DNA of 22,646 nt from a virus. Positions within the stretch are counted from its first letter, which is position 1, and every line of letters starts with the position of its first letter. A program made the position numbers and the translations under genes. Shown here piece after piece: positions 7,237 to 15,497 of this stretch. Below the pieces are notes generated by a model that was given only the letters and a program-made list of their open reading frames with translations, was not told where the DNA came from and searched no databases. Location: positions 1 to 22,646 of the IMG/VR virus record IMGVR_UViG_3300007538_003647; one strand, 5' to 3'.

Positions 7237-8954
7237 TGATAAACTTTAAAAAACTAAAATTCAAGAACTTTGGTTCATTTGGTAATTCTCTTACCGAAAT
7301 TGATTTTACTGAGAACAACTTGATTTTAGTTTCTGGTTTGAACGGACGAGGGAAGTCATTTGCTTACCTTGATGCAATAACATTTGCATTATATGGCAAA
7401 CCGTTTCGAAAGATAAATATTCCTCAACTTGTCAATACGATTAATGGCAAAAACTGCTTAGTTGAACTGGAGTTCTCTATTGGATCTTCAACCTTCAAGA
7501 TAAGAAGAGGATTATCTCCGAAACTCTTTGAGATTTACAAGAATGATGTTCTGATTGATCAGAACGCAAAGTCCAAGGATTATCAATTGTTGTTGGACGA
7601 GCAAATCTTAAAGATGAACTATAAGACTTTTACTCAGGTTGTCATTCTAGGCAGATCTTCCTTCGTCCCGTTCTTGCAGTTGTCTCCGGCAGATAGAAGA
7701 CAAATTATTGAGAATATTTTGGACATCAATGTTTTCTCCAACATGAATCAAATAGCAAAGGCTAAAGTATCATTATTGAAAGAGAATATTAATGATATTC
7801 AGAAAAAAATTGAAACAACCGAAGAAAAAATTCAGTATCAAGAAAAGTATATCCTTAAACTGGAAGAGCAAAGAAACTCCTCAAAAACTAAAACCGAGGA
7901 GAAAATGGATACCCTCAAGACAGAAATAAAGACTCTGATCGAGTCTATAAAATCTTTAAAGGAATCTGTTCATGATGGCATCGGTGAAGACTCACTTGAT
8001 AATCTGAGAGACAAAAAGTCTTCGTTAAATTCCGAGAAGAATACAGTCGTGAACAAGATTACCTCTGCACAAAAGAATCTAGATTTCTATGAAGACAATG
8101 AAAACTGTCCTGTATGTAAGCAGTCTATAGACTCACACTTCCGAGAGAATAAGATTAGTGAATCGTCTAGTTCCATTCAAACCTTTGAAACTGAACTAGA
8201 TGGTATCAAGAAAACTATAGAGGAATGTGAAGCAGAAATAAAAGAAGTTTCTGATAAGCATAAAGAGAATCAGAAGATTCAAGAACAGTATAGTATCAAC
8301 ATGAAAGTTCTTCAGAATTACCAGAAGGAATACGAAGAACTGGAAAAGGAACTTTCAAAAGAACCTGAGAATCAAGAAGAACTAGAAAAAGAAACTCAGG
8401 ATCTTCATGATCTGAATATTGTTCTTGAGAACCAAAAGCAATCTTTTGAAGATTTTAAACTGCAAAAGAAAGAGTATGACATTTGTGTTTCTTTGCTGAA
8501 GGATAGTGGTATCAAGAGTAAGATCATCAAACACTACTTGCCTCTTATCAACCGTGTGATAAATACCTTCCTCACTAACATGAACTTCTTTACAAACTTT
8601 GAATTGAACGAGGAGTTTGAAGAGATCATAAAGAGCAGACACCGTGATAAGTTCTCTTATATGTCTTTCAGTGAAGGAGAAAAACTCAGGATTGATCTTG
8701 CACTTCTATTTGCTTGGCGGGAAGTTGCTAGAGTAAAGAACAGTGCAAATTGCAATCTTTTGATTCTTGATGAGATCTTTGATTCTTCTCTCGACTCGAC
8801 TGGTACGGAAGAACTGATGAGGAATTTGAAGACACTCAAAAAGAATGGTAGTGTAATTGTAATCAGCCATAAGTTGGATCAGTTGGCAGATAGATTCGAT
8901 AAGACAGTTCTAGTGGAAAAGAAGAACAACTTTAGTTCTATAAAGATAAAATGA
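7236..8954 (+). CDS. 46: Recombination endonuclease subunit gp46 (Rad50/SbcC type)
   Basis: Product of 572 residues; T4 gp46 has 560. This ABC-type ATPase partners gp47 in DNA end resection. Walker A is GLNGRGKS at 34-41. A long coiled coil from about 175 to 425 is split by the zinc-hook CPVC at 291-294. The ABC signature is SFSEGEK at 477-483 and Walker B is LLILDEIFD with D512-E513. The ATG at 7236 shares its A with the stop of the SET-like gene (TGATG). A TTG directly upstream would add one residue and is less likely. The 3' end overlaps the next gene as ATGA. Confidence 0.96.
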   Translation: MINFKKLKFKNFGSFGNSLTEIDFTENNLILVSGLNGRGKSFAYLDAITFALYGKPFRKINIPQLVNTINGKNCLVELEFSIGSSTFKIRRGLSPKLFEIYKNDVLIDQNAKSKDYQLLLDEQILKMNYKTFTQVVILGRSSFVPFLQLSPADRRQIIENILDINVFSNMNQIAKAKVSLLKENINDIQKKIETTEEKIQYQEKYILKLEEQRNSSKTKTEEKMDTLKTEIKTLIESIKSLKESVHDGIGEDSLDNLRDKKSSLNSEKNTVVNKITSAQKNLDFYEDNENCPVCKQSIDSHFRENKISESSSSIQTFETELDGIKKTIEECEAEIKEVSDKHKENQKIQEQYSINMKVLQNYQKEYEELEKELSKEPENQEELEKETQDLHDLNIVLENQKQSFEDFKLQKKEYDICVSLLKDSGIKSKIIKHYLPLINRVINTFLTNMNFFTNFELNEEFEEIIKSRHRDKFSYMSFSEGEKLRIDLALLFAWREVARVKNSANCNLLILDEIFDSSLDSTGTEELMRNLKTLKKNGSVIVISHKLDQLADRFDKTVLVEKKNNFSSIKIK

Positions 8955-9718
8955 GTTTATTTGAAGAAACCTTAGAAGATTACCTCCCGTTAATTAAAGA
9001 CTGGATAGATCCTCTTCCCCCTCCGATTGTGGAGGAACATGAGGGATTTCTAATTGTTCGAGATGATTTGATTGGAGGTGGATCTAAAATGAGATTTGCT
9101 GATTATCTAATCCGATCACAGCCTGAAATTAAAGAGTGGGTGTATGGGAGTTCTCCTGCAACTGGCTATGCACAGATATCTCTTGCTCGTCTATGTACTA
9201 AGTACGACAAGAAGGCTGTTATCTTTATGGCAGATAGAGCAGTCGAAAAAAGACACCCTTACCAGTTGCAGGCAATACAAGAGGGTGCTATAATGAACTG
9301 GGTTCCAAACGGAATGCTTTCCGTTACGGAAAAAAGAGCAAGAGACTATGTATCAGATAATCCTACATCTCGTCGATTGCTTCCTATTGGTTTTGACGAC
9401 CCCACGGTCATCGCGTCGATCATTCGTGTGGCACAATCTATGGATGTTTCACCCAGTGAGGTTTGGACGGTTGGTTCTTCTGGAACTCTTACTAGGGGAT
9501 TACAACTCGCTTGGTCGGACGCGGAGTTTCACTGTGTTCGGGTGGGACACACGGGAACATATGGTCGGGCGAAAATTTACAAGTCGTCCTATGCTTTCAA
9601 CAAACCGACGAAGGTTCTTCCCCCGTTTCCGTCGGCGCCCACCTATGATGCGAAAGCGTGGGAGTTTATGTTAGAACACGCCTCACCAGGCGCTCTTTTT
9701 TGGAATGTAGGTGCATGA
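8951..9718 (+). CDS. PLP-dependent fold-type-II enzyme (ACC deaminase / D-cysteine desulfhydrase-like)
   Basis: Product of 255 residues. The N-terminal VRDDLIGGGSKMRFADYL has the R-D-D-L-x-G-G-x-x-K-x-R pattern of the ACC deaminase and D-cysteine desulfhydrase group, with K46 as the likely PLP-bearing lysine. GSSPATGYAQISLA (66-79) fits the substrate or carboxylate loop, and TVGSSGTLTRGLQLAW (173-188) fits the glycine/serine loop that holds the cofactor phosphate. It is much shorter than ACC deaminases (about 330 residues) but ends in a compact, seemingly intact C-terminus. It is locked between gp46 and a methyltransferase by ATGA overlaps on both sides. Bases 9390-9660 look richer in G+C than the first half. 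The fold is well supported. The reaction is not known and could be a deaminase, lyase or desulfhydrase, or could act on a modified nucleotide. Confidence 0.75.
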   Translation: MSLFEETLEDYLPLIKDWIDPLPPPIVEEHEGFLIVRDDLIGGGSKMRFADYLIRSQPEIKEWVYGSSPATGYAQISLARLCTKYDKKAVIFMADRAVEKRHPYQLQAIQEGAIMNWVPNGMLSVTEKRARDYVSDNPTSRRLLPIGFDDPTVIASIIRVAQSMDVSPSEVWTVGSSGTLTRGLQLAWSDAEFHCVRVGHTGTYGRAKIYKSSYAFNKPTKVLPPFPSAPTYDAKAWEFMLEHASPGALFWNVGA

Positions 9719-11301
9719 ATATACCATATGAACGAAATGAATATGTGATCAATCACAAGATGAATGTCTGTTTCGAGGATCTTCTCGAAATGGATGAGAC
9801 ACAATTTAGACAGTGGGTAGGTGAAATGCGTAATGCACTTTCCCATTCATGGGACACTTATGGTTGCCCACCAAGAACTGGAAAGTCGGTTCAGGATATC
9901 ATCGAAAACTGGAATAAGTTAGAAACATATCCTGTACACGAATTCGAGTTCGATGATGAATTGAGCGATGTCCCTAGAGATGTTATCATCAACAAGTCTA
10001 GAGGTGGTTCTGAAGTTGATCAGTTCTTCGAGAACATGTTTCGAACTCGCATCAACTATACTGATAAAGATAATGGGTATTCGATTTACGATCTGATTGC
10101 GGATCCTAGTAGATTTGAGCAAGTCTATAAGGGATCTCTAAGACATTTCCGTCGAGACTCTTTCTATAACTACGCACTATCTGCAATCAAAAATAGTACG
10201 AAGTATTCTATTGTCAGTGTCGATTCTGGTGAGAAGTGGATCGAGGCTTTCTTTACTCAATCAGATATCTTCAAGGGATATGACTTTTTACTTGAGCAAG
10301 TGAAGTTCAGAGAGGGAATGAACACTGGTTACTTCCAATTAGAGCAGTCAGATATTCTTCAATTGACAAAAGATCAGGTTCAAAAGTTTAAGGATTGTGG
10401 TTGGCTTAAGTATCGGCATCACTCTACCTTTGATATCGAGAACATGCCTGATGATCGGATCTATTCGATTCGGTTGTACCAGAAGGGTAAGAAGATCTTT
10501 CCTTCGTGCTTCAAGGCTTTTCGTATCGGATACATTCAACCCGCAGTCAATTTCCCACCCATGACTGCTAAATATCTCTATGAAAGATTTACTGAACATG
10601 TTAAGACTAAAGAAACTCTATACATTTATGACCCGAGTGCTGGCTGGGGTGGGCGGATTCTTGGTGCTATGTCTATGCGCGACGATCGCCGCGCCCATTA
10701 TCTTGGTGTTGACCCCAATCCTGATAATTATTTCGATAATGGCGTTTCTAAGTATTCTATGGTCGCTGATTTCTACAACCAAAGGACCACCAGATCCAAT
10801 TCTTTCTTCTCCGACACAAATGAATACACATTATATCAGTTAGGATCTGAAGAGGTTAGCAAGAATTCAGACTTTCAGCGGTACAAAGGAAAGATCGACT
10901 TGATCTTTACCTCCCCACCGTACTTCAACAGAGAAGCGTACAGTGAGGATGAGAATCAGTCTTACAAGAAGTATGGTTCGTCATACGAGTCTTGGAGGGA
11001 TGGTTTCCTGCGTCCCACCCTAGAGACTTGTGCAGAGTGGCTTGCACCTGGCAGATATCTGTTATGGAATATTGCCGACATTCTCGTTAAGGGTGACTAT
11101 CTTCCTCTAGAAGAAGATTCTAAAAATATTCTCGAAGAAATGGGGTTGGAATATAAATATAAACTGAAAATGGCTTTAGAAGGAATGCCTGGGCAAAATA
11201 GGGTGGATGAAAATGGGATACCTTTGTGTAAAAACTATTGCAAAGTGAACGGAAAGCATCTAAAATATGAACCCATCTATGTCTTTTGGAAACCGGAATG
11301 A
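9715..11301 (+). CDS. SAM-dependent nucleic-acid methyltransferase (TSPPY type)
   Basis: Product of 528 residues. The C-terminal half is a Rossmann methyltransferase: a P-x-x-AKYLYERF helix, then YDPSAGWGGRILGAM with D306 and G310-x-G-G (motif I, SAM binding), YLGVDPN (motif II), and DLIFTSPPY with T399-Y403 (motif IV). S/N/D-P-P-Y marks amino methylation of DNA bases (N6-adenine or N4-cytosine), and TSPPY is most common in N4-cytosine enzymes. Motif I comes before motif IV. The N-terminal ~290 residues carry no motif I recognise and may contain target recognition or a second activity. ATG 9715 overlaps the PLP enzyme stop as ATGA. A start 57 bases upstream lies inside that gene and is rejected. 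It could protect phage DNA from restriction, or cooperate with the PLP enzyme in a more elaborate modification. Confidence 0.82.
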   Translation: MNIPYERNEYVINHKMNVCFEDLLEMDETQFRQWVGEMRNALSHSWDTYGCPPRTGKSVQDIIENWNKLETYPVHEFEFDDELSDVPRDVIINKSRGGSEVDQFFENMFRTRINYTDKDNGYSIYDLIADPSRFEQVYKGSLRHFRRDSFYNYALSAIKNSTKYSIVSVDSGEKWIEAFFTQSDIFKGYDFLLEQVKFREGMNTGYFQLEQSDILQLTKDQVQKFKDCGWLKYRHHSTFDIENMPDDRIYSIRLYQKGKKIFPSCFKAFRIGYIQPAVNFPPMTAKYLYERFTEHVKTKETLYIYDPSAGWGGRILGAMSMRDDRRAHYLGVDPNPDNYFDNGVSKYSMVADFYNQRTTRSNSFFSDTNEYTLYQLGSEEVSKNSDFQRYKGKIDLIFTSPPYFNREAYSEDENQSYKKYGSSYESWRDGFLRPTLETCAEWLAPGRYLLWNIADILVKGDYLPLEEDSKNILEEMGLEYKYKLKMALEGMPGQNRVDENGIPLCKNYCKVNGKHLKYEPIYVFWKPE

Positions 11302-11990
11302 AACTGCAAGAAGAAACAATTGGATCAGTTCTTGACAAAATGGTTGACGACTACATCGTCAACCTCCGCGAAAATGGTTCGATCAGAAAGCCAAACATAA
11401 AGAATCTTGTTAAGGTTTACAAGCCAGCCAAAAAGGATCTTCGAGATCTTTTACAGGATTACAATATTTTACTTAGAGATGTCACAGATGCCATTGACGA
11501 AAAGAATGAGGATGTTGTTGAGGCTTGGGATTTTCTGAACAAAACTAAACTGAATCATCTTCGAGACTTTGTTGAAAATGTTTCTTCCTTCTTGGAAGAG
11601 AACAGTAAGATCAAGAGGCGAAGGAAGAGGGTTAAGCCAGAGATCTTAGTCAAGAATGTTCAGTACAAGGAAAGAGTAGAAAATTTTGAATCAGTTGATC
11701 CTGTGAAGATTATCGGATCTAAATACTTGGTGTGTTACAATCTGAAGTATGACAAGGTTGCCTTTTATGAAGCCACCGATGAACTGTCAGTGAAGGGAAC
11801 CACGGTGCAAGGTTTTGATCCAGAGAAGTCTTTTGTCAAGTCTGTCGGCAGATCAAAATTGACATATAAGTCGATCGCTGCCATGGGCATCAATAGCATC
11901 AAGTCAGAACTTCTTAAGATTAAAGCCAAGAATCTTCCTGCTACGGGAAGAATAAATTCAGACACACTTTTACTAAGAGTATCAAGATGA
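11298..11990 (+). CDS. Conserved-looking protein of unknown function
   Basis: Product of 230 residues that I do not recognise. The first ~110 residues are predicted helical and highly charged (around KDLRDLLQDYNILLRDVTD and KTKLNHLRDFVENVSSFLEE), followed by a basic patch KRRRKRVK. The second half is strand-rich (KIIGSKYLVCYNLKYDKVAFYEA) and lysine-rich to the end. The pattern of helical arm, basic linker and beta domain could suit nucleic-acid binding, but this is only a guess. ATG 11298 overlaps the methyltransferase stop (ATGA); an in-frame ATG at 11286 would add four residues. The 3' end overlaps the next gene as ATGA, so it belongs to the same translationally coupled group. Confidence 0.7.
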   Translation: MKLQEETIGSVLDKMVDDYIVNLRENGSIRKPNIKNLVKVYKPAKKDLRDLLQDYNILLRDVTDAIDEKNEDVVEAWDFLNKTKLNHLRDFVENVSSFLEENSKIKRRRKRVKPEILVKNVQYKERVENFESVDPVKIIGSKYLVCYNLKYDKVAFYEATDELSVKGTTVQGFDPEKSFVKSVGRSKLTYKSIAAMGINSIKSELLKIKAKNLPATGRINSDTLLLRVSR

Positions 11991-12286
11991 ATGTAAGAGG
12001 GGAATATCAGGAATACGACGAGAATGGTGAACCCGTTCAATACTTTCTCGACGATGTTGTAGAGTACAACAAGAAAACATATGTTGCCACTAGATCTGAA
12101 GATTTAGGTCATCCAATTCATGATGACAGTGGCTGGTTTCTTCTTGGACCTGGGGCATCTTTTTTCCGAACAGATTATGAGCCAATGTTCACCAAGGAGG
12201 GTGATAAATGGTTTGACACTACAACTGGTATAATGTATACTAGACATCAGCAAGACGATGGTGTCTTGTTTTGGATTGAAACGTGA
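11987..12286 (+). CDS. Small two-module protein, CBM5/12-like segment plus GDxWFDT repeat
   Basis: Product of 99 residues. Residues 15-55 (DDVVEYNKKTYVATRS, then GWFLLGPG) resemble the short beta modules of chitin-binding CBM5/12 type (x-V-x-Y-x-x-x-x-Y-x-A ... W-x-x-L). Residues 71-98 (GDKWFDTTTGIMYTRH, then VLFWIE) match the GDxWFDTxTGxLY...W-V/I-E motif that recurs in tail-fibre, collar and other structural proteins of marine phages. It is therefore probably a small surface or virion protein, although it lies in a replication operon. Joined to its neighbours by ATGA upstream and GTGA downstream. Function is inferred from motif resemblance only. Confidence 0.6.
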   Translation: MNVRGEYQEYDENGEPVQYFLDDVVEYNKKTYVATRSEDLGHPIHDDSGWFLLGPGASFFRTDYEPMFTKEGDKWFDTTTGIMYTRHQQDDGVLFWIET

Positions 12287-13131
12287 TTTTACTTGATAAC
12301 AACCAAATACTAATTGCTAGCATTTTCCAATCACTGAAAAACCCAGAACTAGAAGAAAAGAACTTTCTTCGTCATTTGGTACTCAACACCTACCGAATGT
12401 ATAGATCCTCCTTCAAAAAGGAGTATGGGGATCTGGTAATCTGTCACGATTCGTCTAACTGCTGGAGGAAGGATATTTTTCCAGAGTACAAGGCAAACCG
12501 AAAAGAAAGGCAGAAGACAGATTCTGTTGATTGGAACGATATCTACAACAAACTTCATGAAATCCGTGAGGAGATCAGTAAGAATTTTCCTTACAAGAAT
12601 ATTCGGGTAGAAAGAACAGAAGCAGATGATATCATTTCTGTCCTTGCCACAAAGTATTCTAAAACAGAAAAGGTTCTGATCGTTTCTAATGATAAGGACT
12701 TTAAGCAGTTGCTTCATTTACCAAATGTGAAGCAGTATGCACCAATGGGCAATTCGTTTGTTGAGTGTGAGAACCCTCATGACTTTCTACTTCAACATAT
12801 TATGATGGGTGATGCGTCAGACGGCATTCCAAATGTTCTCTCTGACAATGACACCTTCGTCGTAAAAGAGAAGAGACAGAAGAGACTCACAAAGAAGATG
12901 GTTAGTTTGATTCTAGAAGAGTATGAATCTAACAACATTCCTCCTTCCTTTTGTTCTGATGGATGGGAAAGAAACCAGAAATTGATTGATCTTTCGAAGA
13001 TTCCTGATAACATACAGCATTCCATTCTGGAAGCGTATGAGAACGCGGAGTGTGGAGATAGATCTTCAATGCTCAATTACATGATTGAGAACAGGCTTAA
13101 AAATTTAATAAACAGTTTGGAGGACTTTTAA
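12283..13131 (+). CDS. rnh: RNase H / 5'-3' FEN-family exonuclease
   Basis: Product of 282 residues; T4 RNase H has 305. It removes RNA primers and adjoining DNA from lagging-strand fragments. Acidic metal-binding residues of the FEN family are in order: D5 (LLDNNQ), D56 (CHDSSNCWRKDIFPEYKANR, the classic arch-base segment), E113/D115/D116 (TEADD), D137 and D139 (SNDKD), and D177/D180 (GDASDGIPN), followed by the start of a helix-hairpin-helix-like region. The start codon is GTG at 12283, overlapping the previous stop as GTGA; the next in-frame ATG is well inside the conserved region. The stop shares a base with the following ATG (TAATG). Confidence 0.92.
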   Translation: MILLDNNQILIASIFQSLKNPELEEKNFLRHLVLNTYRMYRSSFKKEYGDLVICHDSSNCWRKDIFPEYKANRKERQKTDSVDWNDIYNKLHEIREEISKNFPYKNIRVERTEADDIISVLATKYSKTEKVLIVSNDKDFKQLLHLPNVKQYAPMGNSFVECENPHDFLLQHIMMGDASDGIPNVLSDNDTFVVKEKRQKRLTKKMVSLILEEYESNNIPPSFCSDGWERNQKLIDLSKIPDNIQHSILEAYENAECGDRSSMLNYMIENRLKNLINSLEDF

Positions 13132-13307
13132 TGAAAAAGTCGAGGAAGAAGAGTGCGGAGCCTGACAGTTTTGATCGTCTAAAGGCAAAGCATAGTAAGA
13201 AACTTTTCCGCACAAAAAAGAATCAGCATAAGGTTATACTTAAAAACTACACCTCCAACAACTTGGAGGACATTGAACAGGTAGATGAATTGGAGAATAT
13301 AGACTAA
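13131..13307 (+). CDS. 58-residue basic/acidic protein of unknown function
   Basis: A short frame between RNase H and gp45, joined to both by one-base TAATG overlaps, which makes it a convincing real gene despite its size. The first ~38 residues are strongly basic (starts MKKSRKKSAEPDSFDRLK, then KHSKKLFRTKKNQHK). The last ~18 are acidic with spaced hydrophobics (NNLEDIEQVDELENID). TTGGAGG just before the ATG gives a good ribosome binding site. T4 has small genes 45.1/45.2 and rpbA near gene 45, but no clear resemblance is visible. Charge layout and location hint at a nucleic-acid-binding or clamp/polymerase accessory protein; this is inference. Confidence 0.72.
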   Translation: MKKSRKKSAEPDSFDRLKAKHSKKLFRTKKNQHKVILKNYTSNNLEDIEQVDELENID

Positions 13308-13999
13308 TGACAGAAACCACCGTGAAACTTGGAAAAGAAACCCTTGCAATTCTTAAGAATTTTGCAACACTTAATTCCAACATTTTGATCAATGAAGGTA
13401 ACAAAATTCAAACTCTCACTCCCACCAAGAATGTAATGGCTGTTGCTTATGTGCAGGAACAGTTTCCTTCTCGGTTTGGTATTTGGGATCTGAACAAGTT
13501 CCTTTCAACTATTTCGTTGTTTCGTGATCCTCAGATGGAGTTTCATGAAAAGTATGTGATCATCGGTGATCCAAGTGGATCCTCGGTGAAGTATTATTTT
13601 TCAGATGAAAGTCTTCTGACAGTTCCTACGAAGGATATCAACATGCCTGATACTGTTCTCAGTGTTATACTGAGTCAGCAGATCTTTACGGAACTTCAGA
13701 AGGCTTCTTCTGTTCTTCAACTTCCAGACTTGACCATTCGACCAAGTGAGGATGGAAAGAACATTCTTGCCGTTGTTGACGATCGACAAGATCCTACCAG
13801 CAACAACTACTCTGTTGATCTTGGTGAGAACCCTTGTGATGAGGACTTTGTTTTCAACTTCAAGTCAGATCTTCTTCGAATGTATCCTGGCGATTACACG
13901 GTCAACTTTACAGAGACAGTAATCAGTGAATTCGTGAACGCGAACATTGATTTGACGTATTATATTGCACTAGAGTCCTCTAGCAAGTACGGAGGTTGA
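13307..13999 (+). CDS. 45: Sliding clamp gp45
   Basis: Product of 230 residues; T4 gp45 has 228. It is the trimeric DNA polymerase processivity clamp, which in T4 is also the mobile enhancer of late transcription. Length, lack of cysteine-rich or catalytic motifs, an N-terminal LGKETLAILKNFATLNSNIL helix-strand unit like the T4 protein, and position directly before the clamp-loader ATPase support this. GGAG at 13292-13295 lies 11 bases before the ATG. It ends eight bases before gp44. Confidence 0.93.
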   Translation: MTETTVKLGKETLAILKNFATLNSNILINEGNKIQTLTPTKNVMAVAYVQEQFPSRFGIWDLNKFLSTISLFRDPQMEFHEKYVIIGDPSGSSVKYYFSDESLLTVPTKDINMPDTVLSVILSQQIFTELQKASSVLQLPDLTIRPSEDGKNILAVVDDRQDPTSNNYSVDLGENPCDEDFVFNFKSDLLRMYPGDYTVNFTETVISEFVNANIDLTYYIALESSSKYGG

Positions 14000-14007
14000 T
14001 TTAATTT

Positions 14008-14946
14008 ATGCTAGATCATGGTTTGTTCGTCGAGAAGTATCGTCCCCAGACACTGAGTGACTGCATACTTCCAAGTGAAATCAAAGACACTCTCACCAAG
14101 ATGGTGGAGTCTGGTGAATGCCACAACCTGCTTTTTCATGGTGGAGCAGGTTGTGGTAAAACCTCCGTTGCAAGAGCAATCTGCAACGATCTTGGAGCAG
14201 ATTACATTCTTATCAACTGCTCTGAGGATGGAAATATTGACACCTTGAGAACAAAGATTCGAAGTTTTGCAAGCACTGTTTCTTTGAATGGTAATGCAAA
14301 GGTTGTTATTCTAGATGAGTTTGATTATAGCAACGCTCAGAGTATTCAACCTGCTCTTCGTGGAGCGATTGAGGAGTTCTCTAAGAACTGTCGATTTATC
14401 ATCACTTGTAATTACAAGAATCGAATCATCTCCCCGATTCATTCTCGGTTCACGAATGTTGATTTTACAATCAAGAGTGATGAGAAGCCAAAGATTGCAC
14501 TGAAGATTCTTGGAAGGATTCAAGATATTCTGAAGACTGAGGGTATTCAATACGATCAAGAAGTTCTTGCAAAACTTATCACCAAGCACTTTCCAGACAT
14601 TCGTAGAATGCTGAATGAACTACAGAGGTATTCGTACAACGGTTCAATTGATGTTGGCATTCTTTCTTCGATGGGAGATGTTCATGTCAAGGATTTGATG
14701 AAAGCGATGAGTCAGAAGAACTTTGCTGAAGTTCGTAAGTGGGTTGTGAACAACCTAGATAATTCATACTCTGATATTTTTCGATCAATCTATGAGGGAC
14801 TGTCGGAGTATGTCAAGCCAAGTTCTATTCCTCAAGCAATCGTGACTCTTGGCGAATATCAATACAAGGCTGCTTTTGTTGCGGATCAGGAAATTAATCT
14901 AACTGCTCTGATGGTGGAGTTGATGATGGAGTGTGATTTCAAATGA
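14008..14946 (+). CDS. 44: Clamp loader ATPase subunit gp44
   Basis: Product of 312 residues; T4 gp44 has 319. This AAA+ subunit forms a tetramer which, with one gp62, opens gp45 and places it on primer-template DNA. It starts with FVEKYRPQTLSDCILP, the usual N-terminal signature of clamp-loader ATPases. Walker A is HGGAGCGKT at 44-52, Walker B is VVILDEFD with D103-E104, and SRF is at 146-148 (arginine-finger motif); the helical collar follows. GGAGG at 13991-13995 is 12 bases upstream, a long spacing. The stop overlaps the sulfotransferase start (ATGA), whereas in T4 and marine relatives gp62 normally follows directly. Confidence 0.96.
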   Translation: MLDHGLFVEKYRPQTLSDCILPSEIKDTLTKMVESGECHNLLFHGGAGCGKTSVARAICNDLGADYILINCSEDGNIDTLRTKIRSFASTVSLNGNAKVVILDEFDYSNAQSIQPALRGAIEEFSKNCRFIITCNYKNRIISPIHSRFTNVDFTIKSDEKPKIALKILGRIQDILKTEGIQYDQEVLAKLITKHFPDIRRMLNELQRYSYNGSIDVGILSSMGDVHVKDLMKAMSQKNFAEVRKWVVNNLDNSYSDIFRSIYEGLSEYVKPSSIPQAIVTLGEYQYKAAFVADQEINLTALMVELMMECDFK

Positions 14947-15497
14947 AAGTCTTCGGTATAGGAATGTTCAAGACAGGAACTACCTCTCTTGAAAAGGCTC
15001 TGGGTATTCTGGGTATCAGGCATATTCCGGGAGCAAATTATGGAGAATTGTTTTCATCATATATGAATGGTGTACATCAGGAGTACGATCCAGATGGATT
15101 TACTCCAGAGAAAATAGAAGCGATTAAACATGTAACAAGCCTTTTTGATGGATTCAGTGATCATCCTTGGATGTGGTCATATAAAGTTTGTCACCAGTTA
15201 TATCCAGACGCTAAGTTTATTTTGACTCTTCGAGAAAATTCTGATAAGATAGCAGACAGTGATATTAATTTCTGGAAGACGCATGGTGTGAGTGAAGAAG
15301 ACATTCCAGATAGAGAAGATTTTATTTTAAGGTATGAGAATCATAATGATATGGTTCGAGATTATTTTAAGGATAGTGATAACTATATCGAACTTTGTTG
15401 GGAGAATGGTGATGGATGGGAAGAACTCTGTCAGTTTTTAGATCTTCCTGTACCAAATGTAAAATTTCCTCATAAGAACAGGGGTGTATATTCATGA
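14943..15497 (+). CDS. Sulfotransferase-family protein
   Basis: Product of 184 residues. The N-terminal FGIGMFKTGTTSLEKAL is the PAPS 5'-phosphosulfate-binding loop (K10-T-G-T-T-S15) in the form typical of the Sulfotransfer_4-like group. YPDAKFILTLRE supplies the strand and R that bind the 3'-phosphate, and the end (WEELCQFLDLPVPNVKFPHKN) matches the common C-terminal W-x-x-L-C-x-F-L-x-x-P-x-P...P-H-x-N. It should transfer sulfate from PAPS to a hydroxyl acceptor, plausibly a glycan or small molecule; the acceptor is unknown. It overlaps gp44 and the GroES-like gene by ATGA, so it is co-translated with replication proteins, an unexpected place. It may functionally belong with the glycan cassette downstream of regA. 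Confidence 0.85.
   Translation: MKVFGIGMFKTGTTSLEKALGILGIRHIPGANYGELFSSYMNGVHQEYDPDGFTPEKIEAIKHVTSLFDGFSDHPWMWSYKVCHQLYPDAKFILTLRENSDKIADSDINFWKTHGVSEEDIPDREDFILRYENHNDMVRDYFKDSDNYIELCWENGDGWEELCQFLDLPVPNVKFPHKNRGVYS

Noticed and set aside
9605-9636. CCGACG / CGTCGG inverted repeat in the PLP gene
   Set aside because: Six-bp arms with a ~20-base loop inside coding sequence; no sign of function.
11152-11159. TATAAATA octamer inside the methyltransferase gene
   Set aside because: It lies within coding sequence (Glu-Tyr-Lys-Tyr-Lys codons) about 145 bases before the next gene, with no leader or terminator context; probably chance in AT-rich DNA, though weak use cannot be excluded.
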